64,000 nucleotides of DNA from assembly GCF_008704395.1 (NCBI RefSeq), contig NZ_CP023695.1, positions 5,642,001 through 5,706,000 of the forward strand. The letters are read 5' to 3'. Each line of letters starts with the position of its first letter. The first letter of the stretch is position 1. The DNA is from Streptomyces alboniger. Lineage in GTDB: Bacteria; Actinomycetota; Actinomycetes; Streptomycetales; Streptomycetaceae. The notes below the pieces were generated by a model, which saw only the letters and a list, made by a program, of their open reading frames with translations, was not told where the DNA came from and searched no databases. The translations under genes and the position numbers were made by a program. Positions 32,208-41,300 of the stretch are shown here, piece by piece.

Positions 32208-33049
32208 GCGCCTCCGCCCCCACCGCCTCCACCGGGACCCCGGCCGTCACCCGCTCGCACAGGCCCGTCCCGCCCTCGTCGCTGCGCAACTCCCTGACCA
32301 TGCTGCGCCGCAACCTCAAGCACGCCCGCCGCTACCCGGCCATGACGATCAGCCTGGTGAGCATGCCCATCGCCATGCTGCTGCTCTTCAACTACGTCTT
32401 CGGCGGCACGATGTCCGCCGGCATGGGCGGCGGCGGGGCCCACGACTACATCGACTACCTCGTCCCCGGCATCCTCCTGATGGGGGTCGGCGGGGGCGTC
32501 CTGCCCACCACGGTCGGCGTCTGCATCGACATGACCGAAGGCATCGTGGCCCGCTTCCGGACCATGCCGATCAACGGCTCCTCGGTCCTGACGGGGCGCG
32601 CCGTCGGCGCCGTCATCCAGACGCTGGCCAGCACTGTCCTCGTCGTCGGGGTCGCGTTCCTCGTCGGCTTCCGCTCCGGCGCCGAACCCGTCGAGTGGGC
32701 CGCCGCCGCCGGGCTCCTCGCCCTGATGTGCCTCGCCCTCACCTGGCTCGCGGTCGCGCTCGGCCAGCTGGTCAAGGCCCCGGAGGCGGCGAGCAGCGTC
32801 GCCCTGCCCTTCTCCTTCCTGCTGCCCTTCCTCAGCAGCGCGTTCGTGCCGCTCGACTCGATGCCGGACTGGCTGCGCCACTTCGCCGAGTGGCAGCCCT
32901 ACACCGCCTTCATCGAGACCCTGCGCGGGCTGCTCCTCGGCGACGAGATCGGCAAGTTCGGGCCGCTGGCCGTCGGCTGGGGCGTAGCGATCGTCATCGT
33001 CGGGTTCCTGTGGTCGCGGTCCCTGTTCAACCGCGGCGCCACCCGCTGA
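32204..33049 (+). CDS. ABC transporter permease, DrrB family
   Basis: The 281-aa protein has an ABC-2 type permease layout. The N-terminal SLTMLRRNLKHARRYPAMT is followed by about six membrane segments, for example MTISLVSMPIAMLLLFNYVFGG, YLVPGILLMGVGGGVLPTTVG, ALMCLALTWLAVALGQLV and FSFLLPFLSSAFVPLDSMP. The EGIVARFRTMPI coupling helix and PFSFLLPFLSSAFVP late helix are usual for DrrB. The ATGA overlap with the ATPase shows coupling. The exported substrate is unknown; no biosynthetic cluster adjoins it. Confidence 0.92.
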   Translation: MSASAPTASTGTPAVTRSHRPVPPSSLRNSLTMLRRNLKHARRYPAMTISLVSMPIAMLLLFNYVFGGTMSAGMGGGGAHDYIDYLVPGILLMGVGGGVLPTTVGVCIDMTEGIVARFRTMPINGSSVLTGRAVGAVIQTLASTVLVVGVAFLVGFRSGAEPVEWAAAAGLLALMCLALTWLAVALGQLVKAPEAASSVALPFSFLLPFLSSAFVPLDSMPDWLRHFAEWQPYTAFIETLRGLLLGDEIGKFGPLAVGWGVAIVIVGFLWSRSLFNRGATR

Positions 33050-33087
33050 GGCGTCGGCCTGGCCTTGGCCCGGACACCCTCGTACGT

Positions 33088-33117
33088 TGTCGGCCCTCGC
33101 CAATGCGGGGGCCGACA
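33088..33117 (+). terminator. Terminator of the drrAB-type operon
   Basis: A 13-bp stem with one G-U pair, arms TGTCGGCCCTCGC and GCGGGGGCCGACA, closes a CAAT tetraloop. Confidence 0.75.
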
Positions 33118-33364
33118 GCGTTACGGTGCACGGGCCGCCCGCACAGGGCTGGGGCGCGTCACCGGTGTGAGACGTCTCTCGCCGGGCGCCGACCCCCTGC
33201 GAGCGCCCTTGTGGGGCCCTTTTTGTGGAAACCCTACAGATGACGCCGGTCGGAACAGTCACTTCTTCAGCAACCCCGCCCTCTTCTGTTCGGGGCTGCC
33301 AGGAAAACGGCCCGGAGACTGTACAGAGTCGACGGTCCGTTTCCCCGGGGCCCCTCCGTAAGGT
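33118..33364 (+). promoter_or_regulatory. Upstream region and leaderless promoter of accB
   Basis: There is no gene in this stretch. A -10-like TAAGGT (33359-33364) ends 6 nt before the ATG at 33371. An AT-rich island TTTTTGTGGAAACCCTACAG (33222-33241) stands out in the GC-rich background and may be a regulator site or an upstream promoter. Confidence 0.45.
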
Positions 33365-33370
33365 CGCTAC

Positions 33371-34963
33371 ATGACCGTTTTGGACGAGACCGCCTCCACC
33401 GAGGGCGAGCCCACCGACGCGCGCGGACGGGTGGCCGAACTGCACGAGATCCGTGCGCAGGCGCTGCGCGGGCCCAGCGAGAAGGCGACCGAGGCGCAGC
33501 ACGCCAAGGGCAAGCTGACCGCACGCGAGCGGATCGAACTGCTCCTCGACCCGGGATCGTTCAAAGAGGTCGAGCAGCTGCGCAGGCACCGCGCCACGGG
33601 CTTCGGCCTGGAGGCCAAGAAGCCGTACACGGACGGTGTCATCACCGGTTGGGGCACGGTCGAGGGCCGTACGGTCTTCGTCTACGCGCACGACTTCCGG
33701 ATCTTCGGCGGTGCGCTGGGTGAGGCGCACGCCACGAAGATCCACAAGATCATGGACATGGCCATCGCGGCCGGTGCTCCGCTGGTCTCGCTGAACGACG
33801 GCGCGGGGGCCCGCATCCAGGAAGGCGTCTCCGCGCTCGCGGGCTATGGTGGGATCTTCCAGCGCAACACCAAGGCCTCGGGCGTCATCCCGCAGATCAG
33901 TGTGATGCTGGGCCCGTGCGCGGGCGGCGCGGCCTATTCGCCCGCGCTGACGGACTTCGTGTTCATGGTCCGTGAGACCTCGCAGATGTTCATCACGGGG
34001 CCTGACGTGGTCCGCGCGGTGACCGGCGAGGAGATCACGCAGAACGGCCTGGGCGGCGCCGATGTCCACGCCGAGACGTCGGGCGTCGCGCACTTCGCGT
34101 ACGACGACGAGGAGACCTGCCTCGCCGAGGTCCGGTACCTCATCGCGATGCTGCCCTCCAACAACCGCGAGAACCCGCCGACGCACGAGTCCGACGACCC
34201 GGCCGACCGACGCTCGGACGTGCTGCTCGACCTGGTTCCGGCCGACGGCAACCGCCCGTACGACATGGCCAAGGTCATCGAGGAGATCGTCGACGACGGT
34301 GATTTCCTGGAGGTCCACGAGCGGTGGGCGCGGAACATCATCTGTGCCCTGGCCCGTCTGGACGGCAAGGTGGTCGGGATCGTGGCGAACCAGCCGCAGT
34401 CCCTGGCCGGGGTGCTGGACATCGAGGCCTCCGAGAAGGCCGCCCGCTTCGTGCAGATGTGCGATGCCTTCAACATCCCCATCGTGACGCTCCTCGACGT
34501 GCCCGGCTTCCTGCCCGGCGTCGACCAGGAACACGGCGGCATCATCCGCCACGGCGCCAAACTGCTGTACGCGTACTGCAACGCCACCGTCCCGCGCATC
34601 TCACTGATCCTGCGCAAGGCCTACGGCGGCGCCTACATCGTCATGGACAGCCAGTCCATCGGCGCCGACCTCACCTACGCCTGGCCCACCAACGAGATCG
34701 CCGTGATGGGCGCCGAGGGCGCGGCCAACGTCATCTTCCGCCGCCAGATCGCCGCCGCCGAGGACCCCGAAGCCATGCGCACCCGCATGGTCAAGGAGTA
34801 CAAGGCCGAACTGATGCACCCCTACTACGCCGCCGAACGCGGCCTGGTCGACGACGTCATCGACCCCGCCGAGACCCGCGAGGTCCTCATCAACTCCCTC
34901 GCGATGCTCGCCAACAAGCACGCCGACCTGCCCTCGCGCAAGCACGGCAACCCTCCGCAGTAG
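33371..34963 (+). CDS. accB: Acyl-CoA carboxylase carboxyltransferase beta subunit, AccB (acetyl-CoA) type
   Basis: This 530-aa biotin-dependent carboxyltransferase makes malonyl- or methylmalonyl-CoA with a biotinylated alpha subunit encoded elsewhere. It has crotonase-type N and C halves, GKLTARERIELLLDPGSF, GGALGEAHATKIHKIMDMA, GPCAGGAAYSPALTDF and DVPGFLPGVDQEHGGIIRHGAKLLYAY. The specificity position is I423 in AYGGAYIVMDS. Streptomyces AccB has Ile here, whereas PccB has Asp, so acetyl-CoA use is likely. In Streptomyces this accB name is a carboxyltransferase, not the E. coli biotin carrier. accE follows after 22 bp. Confidence 0.92.
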   Translation: MTVLDETASTEGEPTDARGRVAELHEIRAQALRGPSEKATEAQHAKGKLTARERIELLLDPGSFKEVEQLRRHRATGFGLEAKKPYTDGVITGWGTVEGRTVFVYAHDFRIFGGALGEAHATKIHKIMDMAIAAGAPLVSLNDGAGARIQEGVSALAGYGGIFQRNTKASGVIPQISVMLGPCAGGAAYSPALTDFVFMVRETSQMFITGPDVVRAVTGEEITQNGLGGADVHAETSGVAHFAYDDEETCLAEVRYLIAMLPSNNRENPPTHESDDPADRRSDVLLDLVPADGNRPYDMAKVIEEIVDDGDFLEVHERWARNIICALARLDGKVVGIVANQPQSLAGVLDIEASEKAARFVQMCDAFNIPIVTLLDVPGFLPGVDQEHGGIIRHGAKLLYAYCNATVPRISLILRKAYGGAYIVMDSQSIGADLTYAWPTNEIAVMGAEGAANVIFRRQIAAAEDPEAMRTRMVKEYKAELMHPYYAAERGLVDDVIDPAETREVLINSLAMLANKHADLPSRKHGNPPQ

Positions 34964-34985
34964 CCCACAAGGAGAACGCTGCAAG

Positions 34986-35180
34986 ATGACTCCTCCCGAC
35001 ATTCGCGTAGAAAAGGGCCACGCCGAGCCCGAGGAAGTCGCGGCCATCACCGCGATCCTGCTGGCCCGCGCCGCCGCCCGGCCCGCCGCCGCCCCGGCCC
35101 GCCGCGGCCGCGACAAGGCCGGCTGGCGCCGCCTGGAGCGCACCCCGGGCTTCCGCGCCCCGCACAGCTGGCAGGGCTGA
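34986..35180 (+). CDS. accE: Acyl-CoA carboxylase epsilon subunit
   Basis: The 64-aa protein matches the size and position of actinobacterial epsilon subunits. The DIRVEKGHAEPEEVAAITAILLAR helix docks on the beta subunit, and the C-terminal WRRLERTPGFRAPHSWQG is typical. It raises carboxylase activity by helping assembly of the alpha-beta complex. AAGGAG precedes the ATG, and the gene is co-transcribed with accB. Confidence 0.9.
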   Translation: MTPPDIRVEKGHAEPEEVAAITAILLARAAARPAAAPARRGRDKAGWRRLERTPGFRAPHSWQG

Positions 35181-35196
35181 GACCCACTGCTTCGCA

Positions 35197-35226
35197 GGCC
35201 CCGCTCTCCTTCGGGAGGGCGGGGCC
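35197..35226 (+). terminator. Terminator of accB-accE
   Basis: A 13-bp stem (one G-U pair) with a TTCG tetraloop, arms 35197-35209 and 35214-35226. It separates accE from the convergent LysR gene. Confidence 0.85.
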
Positions 35227-35271
35227 TTACGCGTCGGGGCTCCGGCCCCACCGCGGAGCGCTCGGCGCCGG

Positions 35272-36156
35272 TCAGGACGGCGCGAGGGCGCCCCCTGCCA
35301 GATACGCGGCGGCCGACTCCGCCAGCGGCCGCACCGCCGGATGCCAGGGCCGCGTGTGCGGGCCGCTCAGGACCAGGCGGCGCGCGGCCGGCGGTGTCAC
35401 CGGCAGGAGGGTCAGGTCGGGCGGGATCAGCGAGCGGGAGGCCTCGGACAGGACCGTCACGCCCAGACCGGCCTGCACCATGCTGATCAGGGTGGCCAGG
35501 TCCCGCACCCGCCGCGCGGGGGTCATGCGCGCGCCCGCCAGGCGGTGCAGCTCCCGCACCCGGGCCTCACAGCCCCCGGGCGAGATCAGGAACGCGTCGT
35601 CCTCCAGGTCACGGACGTCGACGGCCGCCTCGCCCGCGAGCGGGTGGTCGCGGGGGAGCAGCGCGCGATAGCCGTCCAGGGCGAGCTGGACGCCGGGGCC
35701 GGGCGGCGGATCGACGAGGACGGCGGCGTCGGTCGTCCCGTCCTCCAGCCAGCCCGCGACCTCTCCGCTGTCGCCCTCGAAGAGCCGCACGGTGATCCGC
35801 GGCCGGTCCTCGCGCCAGTGCCGCAGCAGTCCGGGCAGCAGGCCCTGGCAGACCGTCGGGGTCGAGGCGAGCCGCACGGTGCCCGTCAGGGCCCCGGCGG
35901 CGTCGGCCGCGACCTCCTCCAGCGAGCGGACCGCCGACAACGCGGTACGGGCGTACGGCAGCACGCTCTCCCCGAGGACGGTGGCCCGGACCGGGGAGGT
36001 CCGGATCAACAGCGGGCCGCCCAGCTCGCGTTCGAGGGAGGCCACGGCGTGCGAGACCGCGGACTGGCTCATGCCGAGCCCGTCGGCCGCCGCGCTGAAA
36101 CCACCCGCGTCCACGACGGCGAGAAAGGCCCTGAGCTGCGGGAAGTTCACGGTCAT
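35272..36156 (-). CDS. LysR-family transcriptional regulator
   Basis: The 294-aa protein has the LysR helix-turn-helix FPQLRAFLAVVDAGGFSAAADGLGMSQSAVSHAVASLEREL (about 5-45) and an effector domain starting GTVRLASTPTVCQGLLPGLL. It is divergent from a tautomerase gene, so that gene is the likely target. A weak SD (GAGG) precedes the ATG. The ligand is unknown. Confidence 0.9.
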   Translation of the reverse strand: MTVNFPQLRAFLAVVDAGGFSAAADGLGMSQSAVSHAVASLERELGGPLLIRTSPVRATVLGESVLPYARTALSAVRSLEEVAADAAGALTGTVRLASTPTVCQGLLPGLLRHWREDRPRITVRLFEGDSGEVAGWLEDGTTDAAVLVDPPPGPGVQLALDGYRALLPRDHPLAGEAAVDVRDLEDDAFLISPGGCEARVRELHRLAGARMTPARRVRDLATLISMVQAGLGVTVLSEASRSLIPPDLTLLPVTPPAARRLVLSGPHTRPWHPAVRPLAESAAAYLAGGALAPS

Positions 36157-36166
36157 GCGGCGGCCT

Positions 36167-36187
36167 CATACCTCTATGACAGAGATG
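36167..36187. promoter_or_regulatory. LysR-type dyad upstream of the tautomerase gene
   Basis: An interrupted dyad with arms CAT-AC-CTCT and AGAG-A-TG around ATGAC, 11 bp from the LysR start. Confidence 0.4.
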
Positions 36188-36260
36188 CGTTGGATCAATG
36201 GTGCCGGCGGGGGCGAGGCTTTCCCCCAGACAAGCGACAGCGACCGCACCAAGGAGAGCC

Positions 36261-36650
36261 ATGCCGCACATCAGGGCCACCGTCACCGACCCCGACCTGC
36301 CCGCCGACGTCCGCCGCGGCCTTGCCGAGGGCCTGACCGCGCTGGCCGTCTCGGCCCTCGGCAAGTCGGGCGCGCGCACCATCGTGCACCTCGACCTGCT
36401 CCCCGCCGACCGCTACTACGTCGGCGGAGAACCGCTGACCGGCGCCGCCCGCGACGCGCACATCGAGGTCAGCATCACGGCCGGCACCAACAGCGCCGCT
36501 CAGAAGGCGGCCTTCATCACCGGCGCGGCCGCGCTCCTCACGGACCTCCTCGGCCCGCTCGCCCGAGGCGGCGTCGCCCTGCACGAGCTGCACCCCGAGA
36601 GCTACGGCTACCAGGGCGTCACCCAGTTCGACCACTACAGCCGGAACTGA
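36261..36650 (+). CDS. Tautomerase-superfamily protein
   Basis: The 129-aa protein begins MPHIRATVTDPDLPADVRRGLAEGLT, so removal of Met exposes the catalytic Pro1 of 4-oxalocrotonate-tautomerase/MIF-type enzymes. It is about twice the length of small 4-OT subunits and has the second-half pattern IEVSITAGTNSAAQKAAFITGAAALL. It could isomerise an enol or phenylpyruvate-type substrate. AAGGAG is at a good distance. It is divergent from the LysR gene and ends 24 bp from cvnD. Confidence 0.82.
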   Translation: MPHIRATVTDPDLPADVRRGLAEGLTALAVSALGKSGARTIVHLDLLPADRYYVGGEPLTGAARDAHIEVSITAGTNSAAQKAAFITGAAALLTDLLGPLARGGVALHELHPESYGYQGVTQFDHYSRN

Positions 36651-36674
36651 CAGAGGCCTGGGCAACAAAGAGCG

Positions 36675-37259
36675 TTAGCGGAGCCGCGCCATCAGGGCGT
36701 GCTCGACCAGCGTGATCAGCGCGCTCTTCGCGTCCGCGCGGTGTCGCGCGTCGGTGGTGATGATCGGCGTGTCCGGGCCGATCTGGAGCGCCTCGCGGAC
36801 CTCGTCGGGCGTGTACGGCTGGTGGCCGTCGAAGCCGTTGAGGGCGATCACGAAGGGCAGCCCGGAGTTCTCGAAGTAGTCGACGGCGGGGAAGCAGTCG
36901 GCGAGCCGCCTCGTGTCGACCAGGACGACCGCGCCGATGGCGCCACGGACCAGGTCGTCCCACATGAACCAGAAGCGGTCCTGACCGGGCGTACCGAAGA
37001 GGTACAGGATCAGGTCCTGGTCCAGGGTGATGCGACCGAAGTCCATGGCCACCGTCGTGGTGGTCTTGTCTCCGGTGTGGGTGAGGTCGTCGATGCCCGC
37101 GGACGCGGACGTCATGACGGCCTCGGTGCGCAGCGGGTTGATCTCAGAGACCGCCCCGACGAACGTGGTCTTGCCCACGCCGAAGCCGCCCGCCACCACG
37201 ATTTTCGCGCTGGTGGTGGAGCGGGCTGTTGCTCCGCCGCTAGAGCTTGCGAAGTCCAC
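36675..37259 (-). CDS. cvnD: Conservon GTP-binding protein CvnD (first cluster)
   Basis: The 194-aa small GTPase-like protein has G1 GGFGVGKTT, a switch segment DKTTTTVAMDFGRI, G3 FGTPGQDRFWFMWDD and NGFDG at the usual NKxD place. It is the output switch of a conservon, working with the CvnA sensor, the CvnB roadblock protein and CvnC. The first 20 bp overlap the end of cvnC, so translation is coupled. From SAKIVVAGG to the end it differs from the second cluster's CvnD at only three residues (D/G, A/G, R/K). Confidence 0.92.
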   Translation of the reverse strand: MDFASSSGGATARSTTSAKIVVAGGFGVGKTTFVGAVSEINPLRTEAVMTSASAGIDDLTHTGDKTTTTVAMDFGRITLDQDLILYLFGTPGQDRFWFMWDDLVRGAIGAVVLVDTRRLADCFPAVDYFENSGLPFVIALNGFDGHQPYTPDEVREALQIGPDTPIITTDARHRADAKSALITLVEHALMARLR

Positions 37260-37827
37260 TGAGCACCCTTTCGAGCAGTGTCACGTCTGGCTGGCCGCCG
37301 GCGGACTCGTCGCCGCCGGGCTGGTGGATGGCGACGAGTCCGGCCTCCGCCAGGTCGGCTACGAGGATTCGGGCGACGCCGAGGGGGATGGAGAGCAGTG
37401 CCGAGATCTCAGCGACTGACTTGATCTCGCGGCACAGGTTGCAGATCCGCTGATGCTCGGGCAACTGGCCCTGCAACTGGTGCGGTTGCGCGGTGGTGTG
37501 CACCAGCGCCTCGATGGCGAGCTGGTAGCGCGGCCTGGTGCGGCCGCCCGTCATGGCGTACGGGCGCACCAGCGGGTTGTGCGCCGACCCGGCGGGCGAC
37601 GGCTGGGGGGCGCGCCGCTGGGACTGTACGGGCTGGACGCGGGGCGCCTGCGCCGGTGTGCCCTGGTCGTAGGGGCGCGGGCCCGGCTGCTGGGGCTGCG
37701 CGTACGGCTGGCGGCGGTGGCTCGGCGCGGAGGGGAAGTTGTACCGGTTCGCGCCGTCGTGCTGACCACCCTGGCCATGACCAGGGGACCAGTTCGCCGA
37801 TGACGAACCGTCTGGGGGTGTTGCCAC
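37240..37827 (-). CDS. cvnC: Conservon DUF742 protein CvnC (first cluster)
   Basis: The 195-aa protein has a long disordered Pro/Gln-rich N-terminus (PQQPGPRPYDQGTPAQAPRV) and a C-terminal DUF742 winged-helix-like domain. That domain contains LVRPYAMTGGRTRPRYQLAIEALV, HQRICNLCREIKSVAEISALLSIPLGVARILVADL and GLVAIHQPGGDESAGGQPDVTLLERVLSGLRKL. I chose the GTG at 37827 because GGAGGA sits 6-7 nt upstream; an ATG at 37863 is in frame but lacks one. The N-terminus is about 60 residues longer than in the second cluster. Confidence 0.9.
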   Translation of the reverse strand: MATPPDGSSSANWSPGHGQGGQHDGANRYNFPSAPSHRRQPYAQPQQPGPRPYDQGTPAQAPRVQPVQSQRRAPQPSPAGSAHNPLVRPYAMTGGRTRPRYQLAIEALVHTTAQPHQLQGQLPEHQRICNLCREIKSVAEISALLSIPLGVARILVADLAEAGLVAIHQPGGDESAGGQPDVTLLERVLSGLRKL

Positions 37828-37922
37828 GTTGCTTCCTCCTCCAACTGTGCCGGGCACCATCACTGTGGAGCCGCGTCCCGAAACCTTACGGCCACGGGAC
37901 GCGAAATCGCACCGTCTGTCTG

Positions 37923-38345
37923 TTAGTTGAGAAGGCTCCCCTGGAGCTCCGCGCGCAGGTCCGGCGTGAGAACGGTGCCCGCGCGGTCGACGAGAAGTGC
38001 CATCTCGTACCCAATGAGACCGATGTCCGCATCCGGGTGGGCGAGTACGGCGAGCGAGGAGCCGTCGGAGATGGACATGATGAAGAGAAATCCTCGCTCC
38101 ATCTCCACAACGGTCTGGGTCACGGAGCCGCCCTCGAAGATCCGGGAGGCCCCGGCCGTGAGGGAGGTCAGACCCGAGGCGACGGCCGCGAGCTGGTCGG
38201 CGCGGTCGCGGGGGAAGCCTTCGGACATCGCCAGAAGGAGTCCGTCGGCGGAGACCACCACCGTGTGGGACACCCCGGGGGTGTTGTCCACGAAGTTGGT
38301 GATCAACCAGTTCAGGTTCTGCGCCGCCTGGCTCATCGGGCTCAC
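37923..38345 (-). CDS. cvnB: Conservon roadblock/LC7 protein CvnB (first cluster)
   Basis: The 140-aa roadblock-fold protein shows LNWLITNFVDNTPGVSHTVVVSADGLLLAMSEG and GFLFIMSISDGSSLAVLAHPDADIGLIGYEMALLV. It acts as a GTPase-activating or adaptor partner of CvnD at the membrane. I use a GTG start (reads MSPMSQAAQN) because AGGAG ends 7 nt upstream; the ATG three codons later would be 16 nt away. The start is 1 nt from the cvnA stop, so the two are coupled. It differs from the second cluster's CvnB at seven positions. Confidence 0.9.
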   Translation of the reverse strand: MSPMSQAAQNLNWLITNFVDNTPGVSHTVVVSADGLLLAMSEGFPRDRADQLAAVASGLTSLTAGASRIFEGGSVTQTVVEMERGFLFIMSISDGSSLAVLAHPDADIGLIGYEMALLVDRAGTVLTPDLRAELQGSLLN

Positions 38346-38346
38346 A

Positions 38347-41300
38347 CTAACGCTCCTGGTTGTAGGTGCTATCAGGGCTGAAGCCCTGGCCATTCGTGTC
38401 ACTGCTGTTGTTGCGGCCCCGCTGGACGCCGCGGCGCAGGTTGCTCAGCCTGCCCCGCACTTCCTCGGGGTCGCGGGAGACCTGGGGGCCGCCCTGCGGG
38501 GTCTGTTCCGCGGTGCCCTCGACCAGGTTGGCCTTGGGCACCCGCCGCGGGAGCCCGGACGGGGTGACCCCGCCCGCCTTCGGCTCCTTGAGCCGCTCGG
38601 CCCGCTGCCAGCGCTCGTCGTTGGACGAACGCCAGTCGGAACCGTCCTGGCCGCCCTGGCCCTCGTTGACGGCGGGGACGTTCCCGTTCCCGTTCGAGGC
38701 CGAGGAGCCCCGGCGGGGGAGACCCGCGTCGGTCATGTCGTGCACGACGGACGGAGTCGGTCCGGGACGGTCGAAGCCTACGCGCTCGGCGTCCCCGGCG
38801 GGGGCCGCCGGAGCGGATTCCGCTTCCTGCTCGTACTCGGGCTGGTAGCCGTCACCGCTGGGCCAGTCGTCCTGGCGGGACCGCTCCGGATAGGAGATCT
38901 GGGGGTCCTGGTAGCCGTCCGGGGCCGGGTAGTACTGCTCGTCGTACGCCGGGGCCTGCTGCTCGTTGGCGTAACCGCCCTCGGCGTACTGTCCGTTGCC
39001 GTACTGGTCGGTGGCGTACTGCTCACCGCCGTACTGCTCCTCGGCGTACTGCCCGTCGGTGTACTGCCCGTCGGCGGCCCGCCCGTTCTCGTAGGCGGGC
39101 TGCTGCCCCTGGTCGTACGAGACCTGCTGCTGCTCGTCGTAGGCGGGCGCGTGCTGCTCGTACGAGCCCTGCTGCGGGGCCTGCCGGCCCTGCTGCGGGT
39201 CGACCTCGTCGCGGAAGAGCGGGCGGTTGCCGCCCGGCTGCTGGGAGGCCTGCGCCTCCAGCGCGGCGCGGCGCTCCTCGCGCATCAGCGAGCGGCCCAC
39301 CGGGTCGAGACCGTGCGCCTCCCCGCCGTCGCCGTGGTAGCGGCTGTCGTCGAAGCCCAGCTCCGCGGCCGTGCGCAGCGGCTCGGCCTCCAGGACCTGC
39401 TGCTCCGGGATGATCGAGGAGACGGTGAACTCGGGGTCCTGCGCGTGCTGTTCGCCACCGCCACCGTGCGTGATCCCGTCCGGCAGCATGACCAGCGAGG
39501 TCGTGCCCGCCTGCTCGCCCGAGGGGCGCAGCTGGACGCGGATGCCGTGCCGGTCGGCGAGGCGCCCGACCACGAACAGGCCCATGCGCTGGGAGATCGC
39601 GGCGTCCACGGTCGGCGGGTTGGCCAGCTTGTGGTTGATGTCCGCGAAGTCCTCGGCGGTGAGGCCGATGCCCTTGTCGTGGATCTCGACCATGACGCGG
39701 CCGTCGGGAAGGCGGGTCGCGGTGACGCGGACCTTGGTCTGCGGCGAGGAGAACGTGGTGGCGTTCTCCAGAAGCTCGGCGAGCAGGTGCACGAGGTCGG
39801 TCACGGCCAGGCCGTGGATCTCGGCCTCGGGGACGCCGGACAGCTCGATGCGCTCGTACTGCTCCACCTCGGAGGAGGCGGCGCGCAGGACGTCGACCAG
39901 CGGGACCGGCTGGTCCCAGCGGCGGCCGGGCTCCTCGCCGGAGAGGACCAGGAGGTTCTCGCCGTTGCGGCGCATACGGGTCGCCAGGTGGTCCAGGCGG
40001 AAGAGCGACTCCAGCTGGTCCGGGTCGGCCTCGTTGTTCTCCAGGTCCGTGATCAGGGTCAGCTGGCCCTCGATCAGCGACTGGTTGCGGCGCGAGAGGT
40101 TGGTGAAGATCGCGTTGATGTTGCCCCGCAGCAGGGCCTGCTCGGCGGCGAGCCGCACGGCCTCCCGGTGCACCTGGTCGAAGGCGCGGGCGACCTCGCC
40201 GATCTCGTCCGTGGAGGTGATCGGGATGGGCTGGACGCGGGTGTCGACGCGGCCCGGGTCGGTGCGCGAGAGCTGGTCGACGAGCATCGGCAGGCGCTGC
40301 TCGGCGATGCCGAAGGCGGCGGTGCGCAGCTGGCGCATCGAGCGGGACATCTGGCGGGCCATCATCCCGGCCAGGATGAAGGCGGCGAGCAGCGCGACGA
40401 CCACGATGGCGCCGGTGATGTACGCGTTCTGCTGGGCGTCCGCGGCGATGTCGGACGCCTCGTCCACGGCCTTGTCGGCGAGGTCCGACTCGATCGTGCG
40501 GTAGGCGTCGAACTTGGCGGTGGTGGTGTCCCACCAGGCCTGCCGGGTGATGCCCTTGTCGGCGAGGGCGACCCGCACGCTCGGCTGCGTGCTCTCCATG
40601 GTGGCGATGGCCGCGATCATCTGGTCCTGCGTGGGCGGCGGGTTGGCCTGCTTCTCGGCGGCCGCGGCCAGCTTCTTCTTCGCCTCCTCCAGCTTGGCGA
40701 CATCCTGGGGGGTGCCGCCGCCGGTGTACTCCTCGATGGCGATGCGCTCCAGGTAGGCGTACGAGGAGAACGAGGTGCGCTGGAGGGTGAAGGAGCCGGT
40801 GCCCGGGCCCGGCTTGACCAGCAGGTGCGTGCCGATGGACCGCTCCAGCGACAGCGCGGCCTTGGAGAGCGAGATCGCGTAGACGGTACGGCCGTAGCTG
40901 GTGATGTTGCCGGTACCCAGACCGAGTTCGTTGGCGAACTCCATCAGGGGGTGCTGGATGGCGACGTAGCCCTCTTCGGTCTTCACACCGGGGAGCTTGG
41001 TGGTGTACGCGGCCTGACGCAGCGGGGTCAGCTTCGGCTCGACCTTGCGGAAGGCCTCGAGACGACGGTTGAGGCCTTCCTTGTCCGGCATGTCCTCGGC
41101 GGCGTCCTTGAACGCGGCGGCGGCCGCGTCGGTGGCCTTGCGGGCCTTGACGACGGCCGGGTCGCCGCGCTTGCCGTTCAGCAGCGGGGCGGCCGTGAGG
41201 TCGCGCTCCTCGATGAGGCGGTTGCCGTAGTCGAGGGAGGCCCGCACCAGGCGGGCGGTGCTCTCGGCGTCCTGGGCCTCGTTCCAGGTGTCGATGGAGC

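Noticed and set aside
37828..37863. Upstream ATG start (37863) for the first cvnC.
   Set aside because: It has no ribosome-binding site, while the GTG at 37827 has GGAGGA at the right distance.
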